A stretch of DNA of 64,000 nt from Ferranicluibacter quercicola (GCF_021168455.1 NZ_JAJOZR010000012.1:117350-181349), one strand, 5' to 3'; numbered from the stretch's first letter, positions 18,295-28,270 are shown. Notes: a model not told the origin generated them from the letters alone. Numbers and translations: made by a program.

Positions 18295-18519
18295 CGTGGT
18301 TTCCTGAAGCTGATCCGCCCCAGGCACCGTTGAAAACAAAAGCCGCCTGGCGGCGGCTTGTTGAACGTGATCAGACAGCCGCATCTATGAATGCAGCGTA
18401 AAATACCAGCGGGCACGGGTTGCGGTCGTGATCATGACGTATGCATGATCTTTTTTCAGACGCATGTCAACCGGCCGGCCGGCGCCCGGTCCCGGCGATC
18501 ACGCGCCCGATCAGGGCGA

Positions 18520-18972
18520 TCACGTCCGCCCCGGCACCAGCCGGTCCTCCAGCGGCTGCGCATGGTCGCCGTCGCACAGCCCATGGTCGGACAGCGCGCG
18601 GATGACATAGCAATCCTCCACCGTATGGCCGGCGCAGTGGGAGACGATCCGCTCCAGCTCGTGCTCCAGCCGCTGCAGCTGGGCGATCTTCGCCCGCACG
18701 GCGGAGAGGTGCTCGACGGCGATCGCATCCGCCCGGGCGCAGGGCTTCTCCGGGTGGTCGCTGAGGTCGATCAGGTCGCGGATCGCCTCGATCGACAGGC
18801 CGAGATCGCGGCCGTGGCGGATGAAGGCGAGACGGTCGAGCGCTTGGCGCTCATAGCGCCGCTGGTTGCCCTCCGTCCGCTCCGCCGGCACGATCAGCCC
18901 CGCCTGCTCGTAATAGCGAATGGTGGGCACCTTCACCCCGGTGCGCCGCGACAGATCGCCGATCGAATACAT
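18520..18972 (-). CDS. MerR-family regulator, metal-sensor type
   Basis: 150 residues. The N-terminal winged helix is MYSIGDLSRRTGVKVPTIRYYEQAGLI, followed by the long dimerisation helix and a C-terminal part with clustered Cys/His (C in PCARAD, HCAGH, DCYV, LCDGDH). This suggests Zn, Cu, Cd or Pb sensing as in ZntR/CadR relatives, though no metal-efflux gene lies beside it here. It is downstream of the transporter at 19051 on the same strand. Confidence 0.88.
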   Translation of the reverse strand: MYSIGDLSRRTGVKVPTIRYYEQAGLIVPAERTEGNQRRYERQALDRLAFIRHGRDLGLSIEAIRDLIDLSDHPEKPCARADAIAVEHLSAVRAKIAQLQRLEHELERIVSHCAGHTVEDCYVIRALSDHGLCDGDHAQPLEDRLVPGRT

Positions 18973-19050
18973 AAGGCCGTTCTCCGCGCGGCAAAGGAAG
19001 GCCGCTCGCCAAAAGAGATAGGCGCGCGGCGGCGGGCTTTCCAGCCCGAC

Positions 19051-20388
19051 CTAATCCTCTTGGATCTGGCTGTTGTGGCGCGTGTCGCGCATCCGGACAT
19101 AGACGATCAACGACAGGGCGATCATGATCGTGACATACCAGAAGAACCAATTTTCATGTCCCATCTGCTTGAACTTCAGCGCGACGAACTCGGCCGTCCC
19201 GCCGAAGATCGTGTTGGCCAGCGCATAGGGCAGGGCAACGCCCAGGGCACGGATATGGGCGGGAAACAGCTCGGCCTTCACCACGGCATTGATCGACGTA
19301 TAGCCCGTGACGATCAGCAGCCCGGCCATGACAAGGAAGAAGGCGGTCGTCGCATCCTGAGTGCCGGACAGTGCGGAAAAGATGGGATAGGTGAAGAGCG
19401 TGCCGAGAATGCCGAAACCGACCATCAGCGGCTTGCGCCCGATCCTATCGGAAAGGAGGCCCGCCAACGGCTGGCACAACATGAAGACGAACAGCGCCGC
19501 CGTGGTGATCTCGGTCGCGCTCTCCTTGCTGAAGCCCGATGTGTTGACGAGGAACTTCTGCAGATAGGTCGTATAGGCATAGAAGGCGAGCGTACCGCCG
19601 GCCGTCAATGCCAGCACCATCAGCGCCTCGCGCGGATAATGCTTGAACAGCGCGAAACCGCTGGATTTCGGTGGGGCTTCGTCCGTCGTGCCTGCCTGGG
19701 CGGCATTGTGGAAAGACTGCGTCTCGGCAAGGCCGCGGCGAATGTAGAACACGGCGATCGCCAGCACGCCGCCGATGAAGAAGGGAATACGCCAGCCCCA
19801 GGCGGAAAGTTCTTCCGGCGACAGAAGCCGCTGCAGGACCAGCAGCACCATCAGGGCAACGAGCTGCCCCGAGATCAACGTGACGTACTGGAAGCTGGAG
19901 AAGAAGCCGCGCCGGTTGCGCCCCGCCATTTCGGACAGATAGGTCGCGCTCGCACCATACTCGCCGCCGACGCTGATGCCCTGCAGCAGCCGGGCCAAGA
20001 CGAGCAGCGCTGGCGCCGCAATGCCGATCGTCGCGTAGCCGGGCGTGACCGCAATCATCAGCGACCCCAGGCACATCAGCGTCACCGACAGCGTCAGCCC
20101 CGCCTTGCGCCCCTTCCGGTCGGCATAGATGCCCATGAACCATGCGCCGATGGGCCGCATGAGAAACCCCACGGCGAACACGGCGGCCGCGCTCAAAAGC
20201 TCGGCGGTCTGGTTTCCGGAGGGGAAGAACACCGGCGCGAAATAGAGGGTGAAAGCGGAATAGACATACCAGTCGTACCACTCGACAAGATTGCCCGCCG
20301 AACCCCCGATGATGGATTTGAGGCGCGTGCGCTGGTCGGGTGCGGTGAGCGACGTTCGGGGGAGCGATGCGTGTGGGGAAGTGGTCAT
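19051..20388 (-). CDS. MHS-family MFS transporter (alpha-ketoglutarate permease-like)
   Basis: 445-residue 12-helix proton symporter of the metabolite:H+ symport family, resembling KgtP. Characteristic segments: GNLVEWYDWYVYSAF in helix 1, the loop GIYADRKGRKAGLT, LLQGISVGGEYGASATYLSE around helix 4, and LLSDRIGRKPLM in the second half. It likely imports a dicarboxylate such as 2-oxoglutarate. The start at 20388 is the first Met before helix 1; the ORF runs on upstream without initiation signals. Confidence 0.88.
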   Translation of the reverse strand: MTTSPHASLPRTSLTAPDQRTRLKSIIGGSAGNLVEWYDWYVYSAFTLYFAPVFFPSGNQTAELLSAAAVFAVGFLMRPIGAWFMGIYADRKGRKAGLTLSVTLMCLGSLMIAVTPGYATIGIAAPALLVLARLLQGISVGGEYGASATYLSEMAGRNRRGFFSSFQYVTLISGQLVALMVLLVLQRLLSPEELSAWGWRIPFFIGGVLAIAVFYIRRGLAETQSFHNAAQAGTTDEAPPKSSGFALFKHYPREALMVLALTAGGTLAFYAYTTYLQKFLVNTSGFSKESATEITTAALFVFMLCQPLAGLLSDRIGRKPLMVGFGILGTLFTYPIFSALSGTQDATTAFFLVMAGLLIVTGYTSINAVVKAELFPAHIRALGVALPYALANTIFGGTAEFVALKFKQMGHENWFFWYVTIMIALSLIVYVRMRDTRHNSQIQED

Positions 20389-20804
20389 GAAAGCGTCCGT
20401 TGATTGCGTCCGAGACCTTGTCCGCCAACGATCGTTTGCTGGGGAAGGCTTCGACTCGTCGTTCGTCCTGCACGGTCCGATGGCAAGGCGCGCATGCTTT
20501 CCGGAACGGGCACGGTTCTCTGTCGGCCTCTCGGTGTCTGGCGGGAAACGTCCGCGTCGGCACCGATCCTGTGAGGCCCACGGTTGTGATGCGCCGGGAC
20601 GGGCCGAAGATTTGTCCCCGGTCCGATCGGCAAGCGATCCGCCGGTGTTCGGCGGCTGGCGAGCGAACGGCCCACGCGGATGACGTCGATCGTCCGATCC
20701 CGAGCGGTCGAACGCCAGATCAGGCGGGGCGTCCGGTCGTCTCGCCTCAGACATATCCCCAGCCGGGCGTGGCTGCAACCTTTCGGCCATCGTGCCCCAC
20801 CCCA
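20389..20804. other. Non-coding gap upstream of the MHS transporter
   Basis: About 415 bases between the transporter start and the gcd terminator. Upstream controls of the transporter should lie here; I see no clear promoter or repeat. Confidence 0.4.
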
Positions 20805-20843
20805 CGAAAAAGCCCGGCGCGCTCCCGCGGCCGGGCTTTTTCG
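20805..20843 (-). terminator. Rho-independent terminator of gcd
   Basis: A perfect 14-base inverted repeat (CGAAAAAGCCCGGC with its complement) around an 11-base loop, ending in T5 on the minus strand, 19 bases after the gcd stop. Confidence 0.88.
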
Positions 20844-20861
20844 TCTCGCGCTACGCCACCC

Positions 20862-23186
20862 TCACTTCGGCAGCGTATAGGCGATGATGTAGTCGCCCGG
20901 CTTGGTGCCGACCGAGCCGTGGCCGCCGGCGACGATGACGACGTATTGGGTGCCGTCATCCGTGCTGTAGGTCATGGGGGTGGACTGGCCGCCGGCGGGG
21001 AGGCGACCGCGCCAGAGTTCGCGGCCGGTCGTCAGGTCATAGGCGCGCAGATAGTTGTCGACGGCGGCACCGAGGAAGGCGACGCCGCCCTTGGTGATCA
21101 TCGGGCCGCCGATGCCGGGCACGCCGACCTTGAAGGGCAGGGGCAGCGGCGTCATGTCGTAGACGGTGCCGTTGCGATGCTTGTAGGCGATCGCGCCGGT
21201 CTTCAGGTCCACGCCGGTGACATAGCCCCAGGGCGGCGCCTGGCAGGGAATGCCGAGCGGCCCGAGGAACGGCCCCATCAGCACGCCATAGGGTGCGCCG
21301 TCATTGCGGTTCAGGCCCTGTTCGCTGCCCTTCTGGTCCTGTCCCTTCGGCGGGATCTGGTCGCGCGGCACGAGCTGCGAGGTGAAGGCGAGGTAGGTCG
21401 GCATGCCGAACATCAGCTGCTTTTCCGGATCGACCGCGACGGAGCCCCAGTTGAAGGTACCGAAATTGCCGGGATAGATCAGCGAGCCCTCGAGCGACGG
21501 CGGGGTGTAGCGTCCGTCATATTTCAGCCGCTCGAAGGCGATGCGGCAGGCCAGCTGGTCGAACATGCTGACGCCCCACATGTTCTTGTCCGTCAGCGGC
21601 GGCGGCGAGAAGGTGAGATCGGAGATCGGCTGCGTCGGCGAGGTGAAATCCTCCGGAATGGCGCCGGTCGGCGCCGGGATTTCCTTCACGGGGATGATCG
21701 GCTCGCCGGTGCGCCGGTCGAGCACATAGAGATCGCCCTGCTTGGTCGGGCCGACAAGCGCCGGGCGGCCGTCGATGTCGAGCAGCACGGGCTGGGCGGG
21801 CACGTCCATGTCCCAGAGGTCGTGGTGCACGGTCTGGCGAACCCAGCGCAGCTGCCCCGAATTGATGTCGAGCGCGACGATGGAGGAGGAGAATTTCTCC
21901 ACATTCTCGCTGCGGCCCATGCCCAGCTGGTCGGGCACCTGGTTGCCGAGCGGGATATAGACGAGGCCGAGGGCTTCGTCATAGGAGAACACCGACCAGC
22001 TGTTGGGCGAATTGGTCGTGTAGGTCTGGCCTTCCGGAAGCGGCGTGGTCACGTCCGGATTGCCGCTGTCCCAGTTCCACACGAGCGCGCCGGTGTTGAC
22101 GTCGAAGGCGCGGATGACGCCCGACTGCGACTGCGTCGAGTAGTTGTCGTTGACGGCGCCGCCGATGATGATCTTGTTGCCGGTGATGACGGGCGGCGAG
22201 GTGGAGTAGTAGTAGCCGGCCGGCTGGTAGCGCATGCCCTGTTCCAGGCGCAGCGTTCCCTGCTCGGCAAAGCCGGTGCAGACCTGGCCGGTCTGCGCGT
22301 CGAGCGCGATCAGGCGGGCATCCGAGGTCGGTAGGTAGACGCGGGTGGCGCAGGCGCTTCCCGGTGCGGCCGCCGCATCCGCGTAGTAGGTGACGCCGCG
22401 GCAGGTCTGGTGCTGCCGGTCGGCATTCATGCCGGAATTGCTGTCGAACTTCCACTTTTCCTTGCCGGTGGCGGCATCGATGGCGATCGCCCAGTTGTGC
22501 GGCGTGCAGACGTAGAGCGTGTCGCCGATCTTGAGCGGCGTGACCTGATAGGTGGTCTCGCCCACATCCTCCGGCAGCTTCACGTCGCCGGTCTGGTAGC
22601 GCCAGGCTTCCTTGAGATCGGAGACATTGGCCGTGGTGATCTGCGTCAGCGGCGAATAACGCTGGCCATATTGCGTGCGGCCATACTGGTGCCACTCGCC
22701 ATCCGGCACAGTGCCGCCAAGCGCGGGCGTGGCATTGGCGACCGTGGTCGGCAGCGCGCCGGCCATGTCGAGCGGGTCCTGCGTCATCGAATAGAGCGCG
22801 ACCGCGATGGAGAGCACGACGGCGATGCCGAGCGGCCAGCCGCTGGCGCGGTAGACATGGCCCGTGGGGCTCGTAAAGCCGAGCGGCTTGCGCACCGAGG
22901 GCAGGAGCAGCCAGAGCCCGAGCAGGATGACGACGCCGCCACGGGGGCCGAGCTGCCACCAGTCGAAGCCGACCTCCCAGAGCGCCCAGGCGAGCGTGGC
23001 GACGATGAACACCGCGTAGACGGTGAGCGCCGACGACCGGTGGCGCGAGAGAAGGATGGCGGTTGCGAGAAAGGCGAGACCCGCCAGCACATAGTACCAG
23101 CTGCCGCCGAGAACGGCGAGCCAGGCCCCGAAGCCGGCAAGCCCCAGTCCTATCAGCGCAAAAAGGACAGACGTAAAGATGATCAT
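20862..23186 (-). CDS. gcd: Membrane-bound PQQ-dependent glucose dehydrogenase
   Basis: 774-residue quinoprotein that oxidises glucose (or related aldoses) to the lactone in the periplasm and passes electrons to ubiquinone. Residues 1-140 hold about five membrane helices. The rest is an eight-bladed PQQ propeller with the expected elements: EWHQYGRTQYGQRYSPLTQI, TTYQVTPLKIGDTLYVCTPH, the VHHDLWDMDVPAQPVL segment and a C-terminal TYSTDDGTQYVVIVAGGHGS. Activity needs PQQ; no pqq genes are in this window. The start at 23186 is chosen because the membrane domain begins there. A quinate dehydrogenase of the same family cannot be fully excluded. Confidence 0.92.
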   Translation of the reverse strand: MIIFTSVLFALIGLGLAGFGAWLAVLGGSWYYVLAGLAFLATAILLSRHRSSALTVYAVFIVATLAWALWEVGFDWWQLGPRGGVVILLGLWLLLPSVRKPLGFTSPTGHVYRASGWPLGIAVVLSIAVALYSMTQDPLDMAGALPTTVANATPALGGTVPDGEWHQYGRTQYGQRYSPLTQITTANVSDLKEAWRYQTGDVKLPEDVGETTYQVTPLKIGDTLYVCTPHNWAIAIDAATGKEKWKFDSNSGMNADRQHQTCRGVTYYADAAAAPGSACATRVYLPTSDARLIALDAQTGQVCTGFAEQGTLRLEQGMRYQPAGYYYSTSPPVITGNKIIIGGAVNDNYSTQSQSGVIRAFDVNTGALVWNWDSGNPDVTTPLPEGQTYTTNSPNSWSVFSYDEALGLVYIPLGNQVPDQLGMGRSENVEKFSSSIVALDINSGQLRWVRQTVHHDLWDMDVPAQPVLLDIDGRPALVGPTKQGDLYVLDRRTGEPIIPVKEIPAPTGAIPEDFTSPTQPISDLTFSPPPLTDKNMWGVSMFDQLACRIAFERLKYDGRYTPPSLEGSLIYPGNFGTFNWGSVAVDPEKQLMFGMPTYLAFTSQLVPRDQIPPKGQDQKGSEQGLNRNDGAPYGVLMGPFLGPLGIPCQAPPWGYVTGVDLKTGAIAYKHRNGTVYDMTPLPLPFKVGVPGIGGPMITKGGVAFLGAAVDNYLRAYDLTTGRELWRGRLPAGGQSTPMTYSTDDGTQYVVIVAGGHGSVGTKPGDYIIAYTLPK

Positions 23187-23553
23187 GGAAGGGACTCCTG
23201 GCGCCGCGATGTGCGCCCCGTCAATATCGACATCGAAGCGCCGCGCGTCCCGTCTGACGCGGTGAGGTCGTTCCGACACAGTGCAGATGCCGCATCATCC
23301 GCCCCTCGGCCGGTGCCGGTTCGGGAAATGGTGCAGCCGAAGCCGGAAGAAGATCCGGGCCCCGTTATGGCGAAATTAGGGCAGGCCCGTCGCGGGTCAA
23401 TGCCGCAATGCACAATCGGTGGCGGGAGGGCGCCTGGCTTATGGTTGTGACGGGCGTTGGCGGGTGTTGTGCTGGAGCCGTCTTGTCATCGCAGGTGCGC
23501 CTTGACGGAAATGTCCGGAATTCGGGAGCAACTGCCACCACGCCATAAGCCCA
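23187..23553. other. Non-coding gap upstream of gcd
   Basis: Contains the gcd promoter region and the region beyond the PIN gene stop. No repeat or recognised motif. Confidence 0.4.
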
Positions 23554-24195
23554 CTACCGTTTGCGGACGTAAATGGGATCGTCAGATAGCGGAGCAGGAA
23601 CTCTCGATTTGCCGTGCTCGTTCACGCCAGCGCCGATTTCAATGATGTGCCAAAGGTCGTCCGCATTCTCTATGCCGAGTTTATGTTCCAGCATTGAGAT
23701 GAACGCCCTTGTTGAAAGAATATCAAGATTGAGATCTTCGTTCTGCCTGAGAGCCGCTCGAGCGCGTCGGTCGTCCACCAACAGGACAACTGCCTCACTG
23801 TCTTCGACGAAGGTTTCCGCAACTTTGAGAATGTCAAAAAGGCTGTAGTCGCCGCGATCAGCCCAGTCCGGCTTTAGATCGGGGTGGCCTCCACCCTTCT
23901 TCCAGTTTGTCATCGCTTTCGAGTATTCGCGCCCGACAGCGGTTTCCGTCACCGAAATTCTATGTCTGTTCTCGTCAAACCATTCCGCTATCGTTCTCCG
24001 TTGCGCCGTCCGCTGATCGTCACCAGGATCCGGATCTCGTGTTGCCTCGATTTCCACCATGTCCGTTATCCAAACGTCTACCCGGGGAGCGAAAAGATAA
24101 TCCAACGCCTCTCTTCCGGCCATTGAGAGCAGGGAAAGCGGCGAGTTGTCTGGAATGAGAAGGCGCGGCCTACGCGAGATATCGTCATCCATCAT
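23554..24195 (-). CDS. PIN-domain-like toxin
   Basis: 213 residues. A PIN-like nuclease fold is suggested by acidic residues at the right spacing: Asp in LLIPDNSPL (residue ~16), Glu in DMVEIEATR, Asp in DRGDYSLFD and Asp in LLVDDRRARAAL. It is longer than typical VapC (~130). I chose ATG 24195 because it overlaps the upstream antitoxin stop as ATGA; a GTG twelve bases earlier is possible. Base composition is visibly less GC-rich than its neighbours, suggesting transfer. RNA cleavage is an inference from the fold. Confidence 0.75.
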   Translation of the reverse strand: MMDDDISRRPRLLIPDNSPLSLLSMAGREALDYLFAPRVDVWITDMVEIEATRDPDPGDDQRTAQRRTIAEWFDENRHRISVTETAVGREYSKAMTNWKKGGGHPDLKPDWADRGDYSLFDILKVAETFVEDSEAVVLLVDDRRARAALRQNEDLNLDILSTRAFISMLEHKLGIENADDLWHIIEIGAGVNEHGKSRVPAPLSDDPIYVRKR

Positions 24196-24533
24196 CGCAT
24201 ACCCCACCGACTCATAGCGCGATCGATCTCTTGCTCGATCTCATCCGAATGCCGTCCATTCAAAGCATCCTCAGCCATCCGGACACCATAGGAGGGATCG
24301 CGCGTATCATAACCAAGCGGATCGACCGGTCGTCTATGGAGCGTCGGTCCGGACTTCCGCACTTCAGGGGGAACCGGTTCCCCCGCAGCGGTCTTCAGTC
24401 GGATGAACTCTTCCGCGGACATAACGATTGCCCGAGGCTGTTCCCGGTTGGTAACGAGGACCGCTTCGACATCTGCCGCCTTCAAAACGTCACCCAGATT
24501 CTTCTGCAGGTTGATCGAGCGAATAGTCTGCAT
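24192..24533 (-). CDS. Phd/YefM-like antitoxin
   Basis: 113 residues. The N-terminal half (INLQKNLGDVLKAADVEAVL, VTNREQPRAIVMSAEEFIRL) has the Phd/YefM fold that binds operator DNA. The C-terminal half is charged and would wrap the toxin. ATG 24533 follows GGAGG with six bases spacing; the GTG one codon upstream is too close. It is the first gene of the pair and overlaps the toxin start by four bases. Confidence 0.78.
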   Translation of the reverse strand: MQTIRSINLQKNLGDVLKAADVEAVLVTNREQPRAIVMSAEEFIRLKTAAGEPVPPEVRKSGPTLHRRPVDPLGYDTRDPSYGVRMAEDALNGRHSDEIEQEIDRAMSRWGMR

Positions 24534-24674
24534 CACGCACCTCCGGCCAATTTACGTAAATTTACATATTATGCCGTCCAACGCAATTTTTTGGGCATTG
24601 CGTCCAAGGGCGAAAGCGAATGCTGGTGGTCATTGCTGCCTCATTCGGGAAATGTCTGCACAGGGTGCATGACC

Positions 24675-26177
24675 TCACGTCCCGCAGAACGTCCGCAGCA
24701 CCTCCTCGCCCGGCGCGGGAGGCTCGGCGAAGGGAGACATCTCGGGCTGGTCGTCATAGGGGCGGGCGAGCACGCGGAGGAGGGCGTCGAAGGGTGAGAA
24801 ATCGGCGTCGGTCCGGGCGGCGGCGATCGCCTGCTCGATCCGGTGGTTGCGGGGGATGAAGGCGGGGTTCACAGTGCGCATGGCGGCGGCGGTGTCGGTC
24901 GGGCTGCGTCCCTCGGCGCCCACGCGCCGGCGCCAGCGGTCAAGCCAGAGGCTGGTGCTGGCGGGGTTGCGGAACAAGGCGGTGAACCGGTCTTCCGTCG
25001 ATGGGTCGGCGGCGAGATCGGCGAGGCGCCGGAAGGTGAGCGTGAAATCCGCCTCTTCCTGATGCATATGCGTCAGCAGGTCCTGCACGAGATCGAGATC
25101 GCCGTCCTGCGGCGTCGACAGGCCGAGCTTGGCACGCATGGCGGCCAGCCAGTGGTGCTGGAAGCGTTCGCCATAGGCCTTCAGCACGCCGTTGGCGGCG
25201 GTCACGGCGGCTTCCTCGTCGGGGTCGAGCAGCGGCAGCAGCGTCTCGGCGAGCCGCGCGAGGTTCCACTGCCCGATGCCGGGCTGGGCGGCATAGGCAT
25301 AGCGACCGTTGCGGTCGATGGAGGAGAAGACCTTGGCCGGATCATAGGCGTCGAGAAAGGCGCAGGGGCCGAAATCGATGGTCTCGCCGGAAATCGCGAC
25401 ATTGTCGGTGTTCATCACGCCATGGATGAAGCCGATCGACAGCCAGCGCGCGATCAGCGACGCCTGCCGGTCGGCAAAGGCGGAGAGGAAGGCGAGATAG
25501 GGCTGCGGGTCGTTCGCGAGGTCGGGATAGTGCCGCGCGATGGCGTGATCGGCGAGCGCCTTGACGCCGGCCCGGTCGTCGCGCGCGGCATGGAACTGGA
25601 AGGTGCCCACGCGTATGTGGCTGGCCGCCACCCGTGTCAGCACCGCGCCGGGCTCCACGGTCTCGCGGTAGACCGGCTCGCCGGTAACGACCGCCGCCAG
25701 CGCCCGCGTGGTCGGCAGGCCGAGCGCCTGCATCGCCTCGCTGACGATATATTCGCGCAGCACGGGGCCGAGCGCCGCCCGTCCGTCGCCGCGCCGGGAA
25801 TAGGGCGTGGGGCCGGCGCCCTTCAGCTGGATATCGCGGCGCCGGCCGGTGCAGTCCACGACCTCGCCGAGCAGGATAGCCCGCCCGTCGCCAAGCTGCG
25901 GGTTGAACCCGCCGAACTGGTGGCCGGAATAGGCCATGGCCAGCGGCTCGGCACCCGGAAGAAGTGTATTGCCGGAAAAGATCGCCGCACCGTCGGCCTC
26001 CAGCCGCGCGACATCCAGCCCCAGCTCCTCCGCAAGCGCGCGGTTGAAGCGGATCAGCACGGGCGCCTCGACCGGCGTCGGATCGACGCGCGAGAAGAAG
26101 CTCTCCGGCAGCCGGGCATAGCTGTTGTCGAAGGGGATGGGCAGCGTCTCGGCCTGCGTCCTGCTCGTCGCCTCCAT
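24675..26177 (-). CDS. selO: SelO/YdiU protein adenylyltransferase
   Basis: 500-residue pseudokinase-fold enzyme that transfers AMP from ATP to protein hydroxyl groups and takes part in redox stress responses. Family segments are complete: SGHQFGGFNPQLGDGRAILLGE, QLKGAGPTPYSRRGDGRA, the HGVMNTDNVAISGETIDFGP active-site stretch, and a C-terminus ending FCGT. The Cys at the third-last position occupies the place of the selenocysteine of animal SelO. The start at 26177 gives normal length. Confidence 0.95.
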   Translation of the reverse strand: MEATSRTQAETLPIPFDNSYARLPESFFSRVDPTPVEAPVLIRFNRALAEELGLDVARLEADGAAIFSGNTLLPGAEPLAMAYSGHQFGGFNPQLGDGRAILLGEVVDCTGRRRDIQLKGAGPTPYSRRGDGRAALGPVLREYIVSEAMQALGLPTTRALAAVVTGEPVYRETVEPGAVLTRVAASHIRVGTFQFHAARDDRAGVKALADHAIARHYPDLANDPQPYLAFLSAFADRQASLIARWLSIGFIHGVMNTDNVAISGETIDFGPCAFLDAYDPAKVFSSIDRNGRYAYAAQPGIGQWNLARLAETLLPLLDPDEEAAVTAANGVLKAYGERFQHHWLAAMRAKLGLSTPQDGDLDLVQDLLTHMHQEEADFTLTFRRLADLAADPSTEDRFTALFRNPASTSLWLDRWRRRVGAEGRSPTDTAAAMRTVNPAFIPRNHRIEQAIAAARTDADFSPFDALLRVLARPYDDQPEMSPFAEPPAPGEEVLRTFCGT

Positions 26178-26277
26178 GATCGTCTCCGCTCCGTGCCGTA
26201 TCGGTTTCGTCGGACCGGTCCGAAGACCGATCGCCTGATCTCTAGATAGGGTCGGCCGCGCCGGCATGAAAGGGTGA

Positions 26278-26808
26278 TCAGGCCTCGCGGTCACGCGGGG
26301 CCGCGCTCTGTCCCGAAGCGCCGGGGCCTTGCACGACATCGTCCTCGAGGTCGAGCTGACGCTTGACGGCCTCGGTGATCTCCTCCTCGAGGGCCTTGCG
26401 CGCTGCGGGATCCATCGCGGCCAGATCGTCTTCCGACAGATTGCGGTCTTTCAGAAACTGCGCCCGAACCTTTTCGGCGACCGACTTTCCCGCCAGATCC
26501 AGGAACGCCTCTCTGGTCGCCGCCTTGTCCGCTGTGGCTTTGGCGGCAACCGCTTGCGCGGCTTTCTCCACGTCCGCGGCGCGTTTTTCCAGTTTCTCGG
26601 CGCTGATCGCCCAGAAGGCTGCGGACAGGTTCACCGTCGACGCCGCGGCCATCGACGCGTCCGCGTCCGCGCCGGTTCCGCCGCCCGCCCGCGGGTCGAG
26701 GGTTTCGGGGCGACCACCGGGACGGGGCAGGCCGATCTGTTCGAAGCCCGAAAATTGCGGGCGGGCGGCCGGCTTGTAGGACGTGTAATGGCTGTCGGCG
26801 ATCTTCAT
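26278..26808 (-). CDS. Hypothetical helical protein
   Basis: 176 residues, no recognised domain. The N-terminus MKIADSHYTSYKPAARPQF is followed by a Gly/Pro linker and a long charged Ala/Glu/Lys helix-rich part (about 60-165). No signal peptide, no membrane segment. The start at 26808 has AGAAGGGC upstream. Orientation and codon use match its neighbours. Likely cytosolic; function unknown. Confidence 0.65.
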   Translation of the reverse strand: MKIADSHYTSYKPAARPQFSGFEQIGLPRPGGRPETLDPRAGGGTGADADASMAAASTVNLSAAFWAISAEKLEKRAADVEKAAQAVAAKATADKAATREAFLDLAGKSVAEKVRAQFLKDRNLSEDDLAAMDPAARKALEEEITEAVKRQLDLEDDVVQGPGASGQSAAPRDREA

Positions 26809-26912
26809 GGAGGTGCCCTTCTTGACAATAAGGACGTTCTAAAAAACAAACCCTGTGCCGAGCTTGCAACCGGAGGTGAAGCCGGCCGCACCCGCTCTGC
26901 GAAAGATCCGCC

Positions 26913-28169
26913 TCAAGCCTCCACGAAGGCCTCCCGCGTCAGCCGCTCCCGGTCCGCCTCGAAGGTGAGGCTTGCCAGCCCGCGCGTCAGGCTGGCGACC
27001 GCAATCTCGCGGGCGATGGTGTGCAGGCGTCCGCCGGGCAGGCCTGCCAGCGCCCGCAGGCTCTTCTGCAGGCGGATGCCGATGTCGAGATTGCCGGCGC
27101 CGTCGCGGGCGATCGGCAGGAAGGCGTCCTCGAACAGATCCCGAAGGCTGACCGGCGGCACATGGACGCGCGGGAACGCCGGCGCATCGCGCCGGTGGTC
27201 GTCCCGCGGCTCCACGGCGAGCACCTCGATCATCGCGGTCATGACGTCGATGGTCGTGCCGGGGTCGTTGATGGCGGAGGACAGGGAGCGCGAGGCGATT
27301 TCGGCGAGCACGATCAGGCCGAAGCGGGGATCCTGCTCGAAGGTGCGGCGCGGGCCGATGGTCAGGGCGTCGAGAATGGCCTGCCGCACCCGCGCGTCGA
27401 GCCCGCCGCCGGTCCGCATCCGCACGAACAGCATCGGCGTGCCCGGCGCGCACAGGGCGCCGGCGCGCACCGTCAGATACAGGTCCAGATCGCCCGCGTC
27501 GCCGAGCGCCTGCAACTGCGGCACGTCGATATGCTGGAGATAGCCGACCCTTTCGGGCGAGACCGGAACGGCACCGGAGGGAAGGGGCCCGAGCGGCGCG
27601 GCGCTCAGAAGCGGATCTTCCAGATGATCGCGCATGCCCGTCATCGCCACGGTCTTCACCCGGTCGATGGTCTCGCTGATCCGGCCGAGGGTCGAGAGAT
27701 GGTCGATCCAGCGTAGCAGGGTCAGCACGATCACGGCGATGACGCCGAGCGTGACGACGAACAGCACGAGCCGCCCGCCGCCGCCATAGAGCCCGGCATG
27801 CAGCGCGATCAGCCCGACCAGCGAAAACAGGAAGGTGCCGAGAAAGGTGGAAAGCGCCCGCTGGGCGGTGGTGTCCTTGAGCAGCAGGCTCGTCGCCCGC
27901 GGCGTCGCGCCGCTGGCCGCAGCCGCGCTGGCGGCCACCAGCGTCGACAGTGAGAAGGTGGTGACGGCGAGCATGCTGGAGGCGATGATGCTGAGGATCG
28001 GATCGACCGCATCCGCCCCGAAGGCCCGCGTCATGTCTTCGGGAATGAAGGGTCCGAGCAGAATGGCCACGAGCGCCGTCGCAACCCCCGCAAGACAATA
28101 GAGCGTCGCCCGAACCCACAGCCGCCGCGACAGCCGCACCACCTGCCAGAGACGTTTCGACCTGAGCAT
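26913..28169 (-). CDS. DUF2254 membrane protein
   Basis: 418 residues. Four membrane helices fall within the first ~150 residues (LYCLAGVATALVAILLGPF; IIASSMLAVTTFSLSTLVAA; STFLGTFLFSLVGLIALHAG; LVLFVVTLGVIAVIVLTLL), followed by a large cytosolic domain with the ALTIGPRRTFEQDPRFGL and RSLSSAINDPGTT stretches typical of DUF2254. Function unknown. The frame stays open for 69 codons upstream, across an (GGAA)n microsatellite; I placed the start at the Met just before the first basic/hydrophobic segment. Confidence 0.85.
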   Translation of the reverse strand: MLRSKRLWQVVRLSRRLWVRATLYCLAGVATALVAILLGPFIPEDMTRAFGADAVDPILSIIASSMLAVTTFSLSTLVAASAAAASGATPRATSLLLKDTTAQRALSTFLGTFLFSLVGLIALHAGLYGGGGRLVLFVVTLGVIAVIVLTLLRWIDHLSTLGRISETIDRVKTVAMTGMRDHLEDPLLSAAPLGPLPSGAVPVSPERVGYLQHIDVPQLQALGDAGDLDLYLTVRAGALCAPGTPMLFVRMRTGGGLDARVRQAILDALTIGPRRTFEQDPRFGLIVLAEIASRSLSSAINDPGTTIDVMTAMIEVLAVEPRDDHRRDAPAFPRVHVPPVSLRDLFEDAFLPIARDGAGNLDIGIRLQKSLRALAGLPGGRLHTIAREIAVASLTRGLASLTFEADRERLTREAFVEA

Positions 28170-28270
28170 GACATCCCCCGAACCGGACGGCCGGATGGCC
28201 GCCGCAGCAGGGTTATAGGGCGCGGTGATGTATTTTCGAGATGGCGCATGTGCGTGTGGAGGGTGGGATG

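Noticed and set aside
20389..20805. 139-codon N-terminal extension of the MHS transporter frame
   Set aside because: Arg/Pro-rich random-looking codons before the first helix and no ribosome site at the ORF start.
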